Positions 1 to 9,458 of a DNA stretch of 64,000 nt are shown in pieces; the first letter of the stretch is position 1; each line of letters opens with the position of its first letter. Below the pieces are notes generated by a model, which searched no databases, was not told where the DNA came from, and saw only the letters and a list, made by a program, of their open reading frames with translations. Source of the stretch: Pseudopedobacter sp038237895 (GTDB taxonomy: Bacteria; Bacteroidota; Bacteroidia; Sphingobacteriales; Sphingobacteriaceae); assembly GCA_038237895.1 (NCBI GenBank), contig JBBRYE010000001.1:13014-77013 (forward strand). Reading direction: 5' to 3'. The position numbers and the translations under genes are program-made.

Positions 1-1931
1 TCTTCACTTAATATCCATCCTAAGGACCCTGCGGGGAAAAAACCATATTTATTATCTGTACCAAATCGTGAAGACCCATCAAATCTTGCACTAAAAGAAA
101 CTAAATACTTATTATTGAACTTATAATTACCCCTGAAGAAATAAGAAAGAAAACTAAATGCCGTCTCTGTACTTGATCCGCCAGTTTTGCTTGCTGCACT
201 TGCAAGTTTTTTATAGGAATCACTTGGAAATTCTTCCCCTGAAGTTGAGTTTGAGTTAGTGGTTTGCTTTTGAAAACTTGTTCCTAAAACTGCATCGAAT
301 GTACTTTTGACTCCAAAGGTTTTGGTATAAGTGAAGAAATTATTTGTGTTCAGGTTTACAACAAAACTTGATGCGTTAAACCCGCTGCCATTATTTACCC
401 CGCTATTTCTAAAAGTTAAAGTACCAAAATAATTCTCTTCATTCTGATTGAGATTATCAACAGAAAAATCAGTAGTAAATTTTAACTCTGGTAAGATTTT
501 AACATTTGCGAAAATTTTTGAAATATTTCTATAAACTTTCGTTTTGTAAAAAGCATTATCAACGCTTAATAAAGGATTATAGTAAACAGGGTAATTTGTT
601 GCTTGTCCTGGCAAACTTCCACTTAATAGGCCTGTTCTAGGGTCTATCAAAGGTGTGATTGGTGAAAGCGCTACAATTTGAATAGGAGTCGAGAAAGCAT
701 TATCATTTGAAACTCTATCATTTCTACTCTGATTCACATTTATATTTAAACCTAAATCTATAAAATCATTTGCCTTATGTGTAAGGTTGATTCTTCCTGA
801 ATATTTTTTATAGCCATTGGCGATAATGATACCATCTTGATCTAGAAACTGACCTGAAATATAAAATGTAGTTTTATCATTTCCTCCAGAGAAATTTAAA
901 TCATATTCTTTAATCACTGGATTATTTTTAAAAGCTAAGGATTCCCAATCTGTATTTACTTTAAATGTTTGATAATCAGTGTTACCTGCAGAATACCTTA
1001 ATAATCTTGACTCGACGGATGCAGAACGATTTGCCTGGGCAGCTGCTAAAGTTGAAAATGAGCCGGCATTAAAAAGTTGGGTCGCCGCTCCATTTCCGGC
1101 TCTTCTAAAAATTTGAACATATTGTTCTGCATTTAAAAAATCTCTGTGGTTTGTAGGTGAGCTTACTCCTCCAAAAGCACTAAAGCTAATTTTTGATTGG
1201 CCTGCCTTACCTTTCTTAGTGGTTATTAAAACCACTCCGTTAGATGCCCTTGCACCATAAATAGCTGCTGCGGATGCATCCTTTAAAACTTCAATAGATT
1301 CAATATCAGTTGTATTGATATCCGCCAAAGGATTAGTTGAAGCAGAAGTACTTGAAAGGTTTGAAGTTGTAATTACAATTCCATCAACAACATATAATGG
1401 ATCGTTTCCAGCAGAAACTGATGCTGAACCTCTTACTCTTACTTTTATTCCTTGCCCCACTTTACCATTTTGAGACTCTACAAATACACCAGCGGCCTTA
1501 CCTTGAATGGCCGATTCAAAACTTGTAACTGGTATGTTTTCCAAATCTTTAGCATTAACTTGGGCCACAGACCCTGTCAAATCTTGCTTTATTTGAGTTC
1601 CGTATCCAACTACAACAACTTCAGATAATGCCTTTAGATCTTCTGCCAACTTTACATTCATAGTTGTAGAAACAGAAAGTTCCATTTCTTTAAAGCCAAT
1701 GTAGCGAAACATTAAAATTTTAGCAGTAGATGGAACAGAAAGCTTAAAATTTCCATTGGCATCTGTTTGAGAGCCATATGAAGCATTTCCTTTTACTGAA
1801 ACACTTACTCCTGGTAATGGAGATCCATCAGTTGCAGATGTTACTTTTCCGGATATGGTTTTGTTTTGAGCATACAAAACAGTAACCATTAAAAAGCACA
1901 TTAAAAAACAGCTTAGTAATAATTTTCTCAT
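1..1931 (-). CDS. SusC/RagA-family TonB-dependent outer membrane receptor, 3' part cut by window edge
   Basis: Outer-membrane beta-barrel that imports a ligand (glycan or peptide fragments in known members) with TonB energy, normally paired with a SusD lipoprotein. The frame opens at an ATG at 1929-1931 and stays open for about 643 codons to the edge; relatives run near 1000 residues, so about a third is missing. Seen in order: signal peptide (MRKLLLSCFLMCF, cleavage near YAQ), a CarboxypepD_reg-like domain (ISGKVTSATDGSPLPGVSV), a plug domain starting VVVGYGTQ, the SusC signature DASAAAIYGARASNGV, then barrel sequence. A susD partner would lie beyond base 1. The gene upstream on this strand is an unrelated biotin carrier 110 bases away. 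The substrate cannot be told. Confidence 0.93.
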   Translation of the reverse strand, partial: MRKLLLSCFLMCFLMVTVLYAQNKTISGKVTSATDGSPLPGVSVSVKGNASYGSQTDANGNFKLSVPSTAKILMFRYIGFKEMELSVSTTMNVKLAEDLKALSEVVVVGYGTQIKQDLTGSVAQVNAKDLENIPVTSFESAIQGKAAGVFVESQNGKVGQGIKVRVRGSASVSAGNDPLYVVDGIVITTSNLSSTSASTNPLADINTTDIESIEVLKDASAAAIYGARASNGVVLITTKKGKAGQSKISFSAFGGVSSPTNHRDFLNAEQYVQIFRRAGNGAATQLFNAGSFSTLAAAQANRSASVESRLLRYSAGNTDYQTFKVNTDWESLAFKNNPVIKEYDLNFSGGNDKTTFYISGQFLDQDGIIIANGYKKYSGRINLTHKANDFIDLGLNINVNQSRNDRVSNDNAFSTPIQIVALSPITPLIDPRTGLLSGSLPGQATNYPVYYNPLLSVDNAFYKTKVYRNISKIFANVKILPELKFTTDFSVDNLNQNEENYFGTLTFRNSGVNNGSGFNASSFVVNLNTNNFFTYTKTFGVKSTFDAVLGTSFQKQTTNSNSTSGEEFPSDSYKKLASAASKTGGSSTETAFSFLSYFFRGNYKFNNKYLVSFSARFDGSSRFGTDNKYGFFPAGSLGWILSE

Positions 1932-1940
1932 ATAATTTTA

Positions 1941-1958
1941 TTTAGTTAAAAAACTAAA
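1941..1958. repeat. Short inverted repeat just ahead of susC
   Basis: TTTAGTT, four bases, AACTAAA: a perfect 7-bp stem ending about ten bases upstream of the susC start codon. It could be an operator or a leader hairpin. The region is very AT-rich, so chance is not excluded, and no promoter consensus is visible beside it. Confidence 0.3.
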
Positions 1959-2041
1959 TTAATAATTAATTATGAAAACAATAAAATAAATAGTAAATTT
2001 TAAAGGATTTTATTAAAAATTAGAAAAAAACAAGGAAATAC

Positions 2042-2542
2042 TCAGCTTAAAACAATCATAATTTGGTTTTTTTCGACTTTATCTCCATAATTTACATTAA
2101 TTTTTCTAATTATAATGTCTTTAGGTGATTTTATCATATTTTCCATCTTCATAGCCTCTAAAACTAAAAGATTTTCTCCTTTTTTTACTTCTTCTCCTTC
2201 ATTTACAAAAACTTTTAGAACTAAACCAGGCATTGGAGCTTTAATTTCCTTTAGTTTGTTGTTATTAATATTTTCTAAGCCCAAATTTTTTAACAATTCA
2301 TCATATTGATCCTTAACTTTAATCTCATAAAAATTGTTATTTACCTTAAACTTAAAGATTTTATCAATCAAATTTTTCTCTACCAGTTCGGCGGTGTAAG
2401 ATTTATTGTCTTTAATAATATGATATTTATTATTACCAGCACTTACCATGTCTAAACTTAAATCGTTACCATTTAAATTAATCACATCATTTTTAATCGA
2501 TGTTTCGAAATCAAAACTGTTATTTACCTTTATTTTAAACAT
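2042..2542 (-). CDS. Biotin carboxyl carrier protein (acyl-CoA carboxylase carrier subunit)
   Basis: Carries CO2 on a biotin arm between the biotin carboxylase and carboxyltransferase parts of an acyl-CoA carboxylase. The 166-residue protein ends in a biotinyl domain (about 98-166): a KAPMPGLVL strand, then EAMKMEN, whose Lys132 is the expected biotinylation site. The N-terminal 95 residues form a charged linker-like region seen in the carriers of propionyl/methylmalonyl-type carboxylases of this phylum. It starts 2 bases after the DUF4159 stop, so it is probably last in the dedA-ppa-rsmE transcript. No carboxylase or transferase subunit is nearby, so the partner enzyme (acetyl- or propionyl-CoA) is unresolved. 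The biotin ligase that would modify it is at 46984. Confidence 0.88.
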   Translation of the reverse strand: MFKIKVNNSFDFETSIKNDVINLNGNDLSLDMVSAGNNKYHIIKDNKSYTAELVEKNLIDKIFKFKVNNNFYEIKVKDQYDELLKNLGLENINNNKLKEIKAPMPGLVLKVFVNEGEEVKKGENLLVLEAMKMENMIKSPKDIIIRKINVNYGDKVEKNQIMIVLS

Positions 2543-2544
2543 AT

Positions 2545-3284
<740 letters not shown>

Positions 3285-3288
<4 letters not shown>

Positions 3289-3986
3289 CTATTCAAATAA
3301 TTTATCTCAAAACAAGCCTCTAAAGCTGCGGTTTCCGTTCTTAATCTGCTTTCACCTAAAGTTATGGGGACAAATCCATTTTGTAAAGCGAGGTCTATTT
3401 CTGAAAAAGAAAAATCACCTTCAGGACCAATTAAAATTAAATATTTTTGTTGAGGTTTAAAAGCATCTACTATCGTTGATTTTTTATTTTCCTCGCAATG
3501 AGCTATGAATTTTAAATCGGCGGAAGCCTGAGAAATAAACGTTTTGAAAGAGATATAATTATTAAGATGAGGGTGGTAAGCTTTTAGAGACTGCTTTATT
3601 GCAGAAGTAATAATTTTGTTGGAACGATCTAATTTAATCTCTTTCCTTTCGGATCTATCACAAATAATAGGGGTAATTTCATCAATGCCAATCTCAGTTG
3701 CTTTTTCTAAAAACCATTCGAAACGATCAATATTTTTTGTAGGCGCTATTGCAATATGTAGGTAGTGGTTTCTTTTGCCAAATTCCAGTTTTGTATCAAT
3801 GATATTTAAAATGGTTCTTTTCGGATGTTCATCAATAATTTCAGCCAAATAAAATCCGCCTTTACCATCAATCAAGTTGACCTGATCGCCATTTTTTAAA
3901 CGTAAAACTTTAATGCAGTGTTTGCTTTCCTCTTCATCTAACTGATAAGTTTTTGATTGTATATCAGGTGTATAAAAAAGATGCAT
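3285..3986 (-). CDS. rsmE: 16S rRNA (uracil(1498)-N(3))-methyltransferase RsmE
   Basis: Methylates N3 of U1498 in 16S rRNA with S-adenosylmethionine, a late 30S maturation step. The 233-residue length is normal. The N-terminal PUA-like region begins MHLFYTPDI; the SPOUT methyltransferase C-terminus has the knot motifs LILIGPEGDFSFSEI and ITLGESRLRTETAALEA, which bind the cofactor. Spacing to the upstream membrane-protein gene is 3 bases, and it overlaps the DUF4159 gene by 4, so it sits inside an operon. Nothing is missing from the core. Confidence 0.95.
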
Positions 3987-3989
3987 AAT

Positions 3990-5330
3990 TTAATGATTAT
4001 CTATCTGTTCTTCTTTTTCTAAAAGCAATTGAAGCTTAACAGATTCTATATTTTGACCCACTTTTTTAAGGATGGTAAAGGTATAGCCGTTAAAATCTTT
4101 GGTTTCTCCTACTTCTGGGATTTTCCCAAAAATTTCACTTATCAAACCAGCAATGGTATCGTAATCTTCATCCTCTGGCAAATCATGAGGTAAATGTTCA
4201 TTTACATCATAAACCGTTGCAGAGGAAGTGATGATGAATTCGTTATCAGATATCTTTTCTACCAAGGGCTTTTCCTCATCATATTCGTCTTGTATATCGC
4301 CCACCAATTCTTCTACAATATCCTCTAAAGTTACCATGCCCGCAGTACCACCAAACTCATCCAATACAATAGCAATTTGAATACGTTTTAACTTCAATTC
4401 GGCCATTAAATCATTTATTTTTTTTGATTCTGGTACAAAAAGAGGTTTTCTTAAAATATCGTTCAAATTAAATTTACCGTGTTTTACAATAAGAGATAAA
4501 ATATCTTTTGCATGTACAATACCAACAATTTTATCAATGGTATCTTCATAAACTGGTATTCTAGAATATCCTTCAGAAATAATACATTCTAACAACTCTT
4601 CTTGAGATGACATTAATTCTATCGCAGATATTTTGGTTCGTGGAACCATAATATTTTTAACCACACGCTCATTAAAATCAAAAACGTTTTTAATTAACTC
4701 ATGTTCTGCCTTATCAATTGCTCCAGATTCTTTCCCTTGCTCTAAAAGATATTGTAATTCTTCAGATGAGTGAATAGATTCATGTGCGTTTGCAGAATCA
4801 ATACCGATTAGTTTTAAAATAACATTTGCAAAACCATTTAAAACGTAAATAAATGGCTTAAAAACAATGTAAACAAACTGTAAAGGAAGTGCGATGGCCA
4901 TGGTAGTTGCCACCGGTTTTTGAATTGCCAAGGTTTTTGGTGCCAATTCCCCAAAAACAATATGTAAAACAGTTATAATAGTAAAGGCAAAAATAAGGCC
5001 TAATGTTTCTGTTAAGCTTGCAGATATAGGAAGATTTATGAAACCAAAAATATTTGCTACCAAGCTTGACATTACCTTTTCGCCAACCCAGCCCAAACCT
5101 AGTGATGCTAAAGTTATACCCAGTTGTGTTGCCGCTAAATAACCATCTAAATGAGTGGTCATGTGTTTGGCAATTTGAGCAACTTTACTTCCTGTTTTGG
5201 CTTTAATTTCTATTTGAGAGCCCCTAACTTTAACAATAGCAAATTCGGCCGCTACAAAAAAGCCGTTTAAAAGAACTAAAAATATAGTAAAGAAAATACT
5301 TAAAGCACTGATTTCGGGGTGGGGGTCCAT
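3990..5330 (-). CDS. CNNM/CorC-type hemolysin-family membrane protein
   Basis: Inner-membrane protein of the CNNM (DUF21) family; relatives are linked to Mg2+ or other divalent-cation transport, and the 'hemolysin' name is historical. Domains in 446 residues: a DUF21 transmembrane module (about 1-195, beginning with a hydrophobic helix then GFFVAAEFAIVKVR), two CBS motifs (about 215-335, including KNIMVPRTKISAIEL and the GGTAGMVTLEDIVEELVGDI signature) and a CorC_HlyC domain (about 350-430). GldE of gliding bacteria is a relative, but a gldE identity cannot be claimed here. It lies 3 bases after ppa in the same transcript. Confidence 0.88.
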   Translation of the reverse strand: MDPHPEISALSIFFTIFLVLLNGFFVAAEFAIVKVRGSQIEIKAKTGSKVAQIAKHMTTHLDGYLAATQLGITLASLGLGWVGEKVMSSLVANIFGFINLPISASLTETLGLIFAFTIITVLHIVFGELAPKTLAIQKPVATTMAIALPLQFVYIVFKPFIYVLNGFANVILKLIGIDSANAHESIHSSEELQYLLEQGKESGAIDKAEHELIKNVFDFNERVVKNIMVPRTKISAIELMSSQEELLECIISEGYSRIPVYEDTIDKIVGIVHAKDILSLIVKHGKFNLNDILRKPLFVPESKKINDLMAELKLKRIQIAIVLDEFGGTAGMVTLEDIVEELVGDIQDEYDEEKPLVEKISDNEFIITSSATVYDVNEHLPHDLPEDEDYDTIAGLISEIFGKIPEVGETKDFNGYTFTILKKVGQNIESVKLQLLLEKEEQIDNH

Positions 5331-5333
5331 TTT

Positions 5334-5882
5334 TTATTTATTTCTATAAGTTTTATTATATAATTCTATACTTTCTTCAATTACTTTGTAAGCGTATTTT
5401 CTTCCAAGCAAATGTTCTATAGTTACATTCTTTTCTTCTAAAGCTTTATAATCCTGAAAGAATCTAACAATTTCTTTCATAGTATGTGGAGGTAATTCTT
5501 TTAGATCTTCAATATAATTAACAGACATATCATTTTTTGCTACTGCAATGATTTTATCGTCTTGCTCCCCATTATCAACCATGTGCATTACACCAATTAC
5601 CTTTGCTTCGATCATGCTCATTGGATAAACATCGGCAGAACATAATACTAAAATATCTAACGGATCATGATCATCACAATAGGTTTGCGGGATGAAGCCA
5701 TAATTAGCAGGATACATTACTGAAGAAAACAAAATTCTATCCAATCTTAAAAGACCAGTATCTTTATCAATTTCATATTTAGCTTTTGATCCTTTAGGGA
5801 TTTCTATTATTGCTGTTACAGATTCTGGTGAGTTTAAACCTGGAGATATGGAATGCCACGGGTGATTATTATTCTCTATCAT
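5334..5882 (-). CDS. ppa: Inorganic pyrophosphatase (family I)
   Basis: Soluble Mg2+-dependent enzyme that hydrolyses pyrophosphate and pulls biosynthetic reactions forward. The family I signature is DDHDPLD at 70-76, with metal-binding Asp71, Asp73 and Asp76; the upstream segment EIPKGSKAKYEID carries the substrate-binding Lys and Glu, and YPANYGFIPQTYC is conserved. Length (182) is typical. Its start overlaps the 3' end of the DedA gene by 14 bases, implying coupled translation. Confidence 0.95.
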   Translation of the reverse strand: MIENNNHPWHSISPGLNSPESVTAIIEIPKGSKAKYEIDKDTGLLRLDRILFSSVMYPANYGFIPQTYCDDHDPLDILVLCSADVYPMSMIEAKVIGVMHMVDNGEQDDKIIAVAKNDMSVNYIEDLKELPPHTMKEIVRFFQDYKALEEKNVTIEHLLGRKYAYKVIEESIELYNKTYRNK

Positions 5883-6537
5883 CTAATTCTGAATGATTGT
5901 TTTCTATTTTAGTAGTTATGTTCCTTTTTAAAAAAGCAATTATTAAAGGAATTGTTGTAATTAAAACGAAACCTATAATTATGTATGCTAAGTATTTTTC
6001 TATTTGCTTTTCAAATTCCTTACCTAAAAAATATCCTAGTAAGCTTAAAGAACAAATCCATAAAACCGCCCCCAATAAATTATAAAAAGCGAATTTCTTT
6101 ATGTCTAATCTTACAACACCTGCAAATATTGGAGCAAATGTACGCACAATTGGAACAAATCTCCCCATAATTAAAGCAAATGCTCCTTGTTTGTTATAAT
6201 ATGCTTCTGCCGCTTTCAAATATTTCTGTTTAAAAAAAACTGAATCTTTTCTTTTATAAAGCATTGGTCCAGTGCGGTAACCAAACCAATATCCAACAAA
6301 GTTTCCTGCAAAGGCGGCAATAATCAAGCCTGAAATCATGGTAGCAATGCCAACATCCAACCTGCCGGTTGCTACAAATAGCCCTGCTAAGAATAAAAGA
6401 TAATCTCCTGGTAAGAAAAAACCAAAAAACAACCCAGTTTCTGCAAAAACTACAAATAAAATTAAATAGAATCCTCCTTTGTGAATGATTTGTTGCGCAT
6501 CGGCTAACTTTGTAATATTCTCCCAGAATTCATGCAT
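5869..6537 (-). CDS. DedA-family membrane protein
   Basis: Polytopic inner-membrane protein of the DedA/SNARE-associated family; characterised members move undecaprenyl phosphate or other lipids across the membrane and support proton-motive-force tolerance. In 222 residues: FFGFFLPGDYLLFLAG near the N-terminus, then GRFVPIVRTFAPIFAG with the conserved arginine, and a C-terminal hydrophobic hairpin. It starts 52 bases after nuoN, so it may be read through from the complex I operon, and it overlaps ppa. The specific substrate is not predictable. Confidence 0.87.
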   Translation of the reverse strand: MHEFWENITKLADAQQIIHKGGFYLILFVVFAETGLFFGFFLPGDYLLFLAGLFVATGRLDVGIATMISGLIIAAFAGNFVGYWFGYRTGPMLYKRKDSVFFKQKYLKAAEAYYNKQGAFALIMGRFVPIVRTFAPIFAGVVRLDIKKFAFYNLLGAVLWICSLSLLGYFLGKEFEKQIEKYLAYIIIGFVLITTIPLIIAFLKRNITTKIENNHSELDDRE

Positions 6538-6589
6538 AGCTATCCTATAAAACTACAAATATTATTGCAATTTGTAATGCATCAAGAAT

Positions 6590-7972
6590 TTAAAACAAAT
6601 CTGTAATTATTGAAGGGTATATTCCTAAAATGATTGTTACAATAGCAGAAACACTTAGTACTAATTTATAGTAAGATGTAGAGGTCAATTCTTTTCTTTC
6701 TGCATCTTTAAAATACATAGCTACAATTACTTTAAAATAATAAAAGATGCCAATTACCGCATTAATAATTGCGAATACAATTAACCAAATATGGTATTGC
6801 GCTAATGCTGTAGAGAACATAAAAAACTTACCGATAAATCCAGCTGTTAAAGGAATTCCGGCTAATGACAACATAGAAATAGTTAGTACAAATGCTAAGA
6901 AAGGATTCTTTTTACCTAAACCATTAAAGTTGTCAAAATTTTCTCCACCTGTTTGTTCTTTCACTAAAATTAGTACGCCAAAAGCAATAATTGAAGCAAT
7001 TGAATAAGCTGCAGCATATATAAATACAGCATTAATTGAAGTTGCGCCTAAAGCTACTATGGCGAATAACATATAACCAGCATGAGAAATACTAGAATAG
7101 GCCAACATCCTTTTAAAGTTGGTTTGATATAACGCAGTGATGTTACCAATAAATAATGTCAAGATGGTAATGACTAATAAAGTAGGCATCCAAAAATCTT
7201 CGGCAAGTGGCGCAAAGCAAATTGAAAATAATCTTAAGAAAGCTGCGAATCCAGCAGTTTTAACAACTGTCGACATGAATGCTGTGATTAAAGTAGGAGA
7301 ACCTTCATACACATCTGGAGTCCAGAAATGAAAGGGTGCAGCACCTATTTTAAATGATAAACCAACAATCATTAAAACAATTCCTACATAAAACATAGGG
7401 TCAATTCCTGTTGGTCTATTAATTACATATTGCTTGATAACCTCTAAATCAAAAGAATGAGATGCTCCATAAATCAATGTAATTCCAAAAAGCAAAAATC
7501 CTGTAGAAAAAGCTCCCATTAAAAAGTATTTTAATGATGCCTCATTAGATGCAAAATCACGCTTTTTAATACCTGCTAAGATATATAAACTCACCGACAT
7601 GATTTCTAAACCAACAAACAACATTACCATATTATGATAGGAAACCATCACAATAATCCCTGCAAGAGCAAAAAGAATAATTGTATAGTATTCTGCAACA
7701 TTATCACTTATTTTTTCAAAATAGTCTTTCGATAATAGAAGTATAAGAATAGTAGATATAATGGTTAAGCCAGAAAATGCAACTGCAAAATTATCATATA
7801 GCATCATACCACTATAAATTGGTGTTGCGCCACTATTCCATTCCATAATAGATAACACCAATGCAGCTATTAAACCTAGAATGGTTACAGGTAAAACTGC
7901 ATTTTTTGCTTTAAATAATCCTAGATAAAGAACTACGATTGCTAAAATTGATATCACTATTAAAGAATTCAT
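6590..7972 (-). CDS. nuoN: NADH-quinone oxidoreductase subunit N
   Basis: Antiporter-like proton-channel subunit of complex I, last gene of the nuo operon. The 460 residues are almost all transmembrane helices; conserved pieces are LFVGLEIMSVSLYIL, the lysine-bearing SFKIGAAPFHFWTPDVYEG and KRMLAYSSISHAGYM. Length is slightly under the E. coli form. It begins 8 bases after nuoM. DedA follows 52 bases downstream with no terminator visible between. Confidence 0.96.
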   Translation of the reverse strand: MNSLIVISILAIVVLYLGLFKAKNAVLPVTILGLIAALVLSIMEWNSGATPIYSGMMLYDNFAVAFSGLTIISTILILLLSKDYFEKISDNVAEYYTIILFALAGIIVMVSYHNMVMLFVGLEIMSVSLYILAGIKKRDFASNEASLKYFLMGAFSTGFLLFGITLIYGASHSFDLEVIKQYVINRPTGIDPMFYVGIVLMIVGLSFKIGAAPFHFWTPDVYEGSPTLITAFMSTVVKTAGFAAFLRLFSICFAPLAEDFWMPTLLVITILTLFIGNITALYQTNFKRMLAYSSISHAGYMLFAIVALGATSINAVFIYAAAYSIASIIAFGVLILVKEQTGGENFDNFNGLGKKNPFLAFVLTISMLSLAGIPLTAGFIGKFFMFSTALAQYHIWLIVFAIINAVIGIFYYFKVIVAMYFKDAERKELTSTSYYKLVLSVSAIVTIILGIYPSIITDLF

Positions 7973-7980
7973 TCTTTTGT

Positions 7981-9438
7981 TTAAAATGCTAATTTATTAT
8001 TCACTTGGGCAATTAAGGTATCAACCGCTGCTGCAGAAATATTTAAAATTGGTTTTGGGTAAACCCCGATGATAATGATTAAAGCACAAATAATGCCCAT
8101 AACTAAAACCTCGCTTCCTTTAATATCTCTAAATTTTGAAGTTAACTCATTCAACTCGCCTTGCATTACATGTTTATACATCCTCAACATATAAACTGCT
8201 CCGAAAATTATAGTAAGTCCTGCGATTGCAGCAAACCATATTTGATATTGGTAAACAGCGTTCAACAAAAGAAACTCGCCAATAAATCCGTTTGTAAAAG
8301 GCAAAGCGACAGTTCCTAAAATGATAATCAATAAAGCAATTGCAAATTTTGGAGCTACTTTGGCAATACCACCCATTTGTGAGGAATCTTGTGTATTTAA
8401 TCTATCTATTATGATATCCATTGCGAAAAACAATCCTATCACGTTAATTCCATGATTTAACATCTGAATCATTCCTCCTTGTACACCTTCTGCATTCCAG
8501 GCAAAAATACCTGCTGCAATTAAACCAACGTGAGCAATGGAAGAATAAGCAACTAAACGTTTGATTTCTTTTTGCTTAAAAGCGATAATGGAAGCATAAA
8601 CGATTCCGATAATTGAAAGAATAATCACCAATTGTTTCCACTCCATAAATCCGATTGGCACAATTGGAATTAACCATCTAATCACACCATAAATCCCCAT
8701 TTTTAACATGATACCGGCCAACAACATTGTTCCCATTGTAGGAGCGGTTGTATAAGTATCCGGTTGCCAGGTATGAAAAGGAAAAATCGGCATTTTAATG
8801 GCAAAAGCAATAAAAAAGCACCAAAACAACCAGCCCTGTGTTACCGAATCTAAATCCAATGCATAAAAAGCATCAATATCATAACTGTTTCCTGCGGTTT
8901 GTAAATGCAAATAAATGATACCCAAAAGCATGAAAAGAGAACCTGCAAAAGTGTAAATGAAAAACTTCATGTTTACACGGATACGATCCACACCACCCCA
9001 AATTGCACATATAAAATAGATCGGAATCAAAGCAATTTCCCAACCTACATAAAATAAAAATCCATCTAAAGCTGTAAAAACGATTAGCAAACCAAATTGC
9101 ATAAATATTATTAAAGCATATAATGCAGAGGAATTTTTGAACGTTCTGTTGAATGATGAAAGGATAATCAAAGGAATTAAACCGGTTGTTAAAAGCACCA
9201 TGATCATGCTGATACCATCAATTCCTGCTTTAAAATGAATCCCAAATTGGGCTATCCAAGGATAGTCTACCATAAATTGACGACTATCATCAGGAACAAA
9301 CTTTGTTAGCAATACAACGGCATAAGCAAGGGTAATTAAAGAACTGATAAATGCCGTTTCTTTTGCTGCCTTTTTGTTAAGTAAACAAGCTAACGAACCA
9401 ATAAGTGGAAAAACCAATAAGAGTAATAAATAATCCAT
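7981..9438 (-). CDS. nuoM: NADH-quinone oxidoreductase subunit M
   Basis: Antiporter-like proton-translocating subunit of the complex I membrane arm. The 485 residues show FKAGIDGISMIMVLLTT near the N-terminus, FLFYVGWEIALIPIYFI with the key glutamate of helix 5, and the lysine helices KMPIFPFHTWQPDTYTTAP and IKRLVAYSSIAHVGL. Length fits the family. It is 20 bases downstream of nuoL and 8 bases upstream of nuoN. Confidence 0.97.
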   Translation of the reverse strand: MDYLLLLLVFPLIGSLACLLNKKAAKETAFISSLITLAYAVVLLTKFVPDDSRQFMVDYPWIAQFGIHFKAGIDGISMIMVLLTTGLIPLIILSSFNRTFKNSSALYALIIFMQFGLLIVFTALDGFLFYVGWEIALIPIYFICAIWGGVDRIRVNMKFFIYTFAGSLFMLLGIIYLHLQTAGNSYDIDAFYALDLDSVTQGWLFWCFFIAFAIKMPIFPFHTWQPDTYTTAPTMGTMLLAGIMLKMGIYGVIRWLIPIVPIGFMEWKQLVIILSIIGIVYASIIAFKQKEIKRLVAYSSIAHVGLIAAGIFAWNAEGVQGGMIQMLNHGINVIGLFFAMDIIIDRLNTQDSSQMGGIAKVAPKFAIALLIIILGTVALPFTNGFIGEFLLLNAVYQYQIWFAAIAGLTIIFGAVYMLRMYKHVMQGELNELTSKFRDIKGSEVLVMGIICALIIIIGVYPKPILNISAAAVDTLIAQVNNKLAF

Positions 9439-9458
9439 CTATATCTTAATTCAGAACC

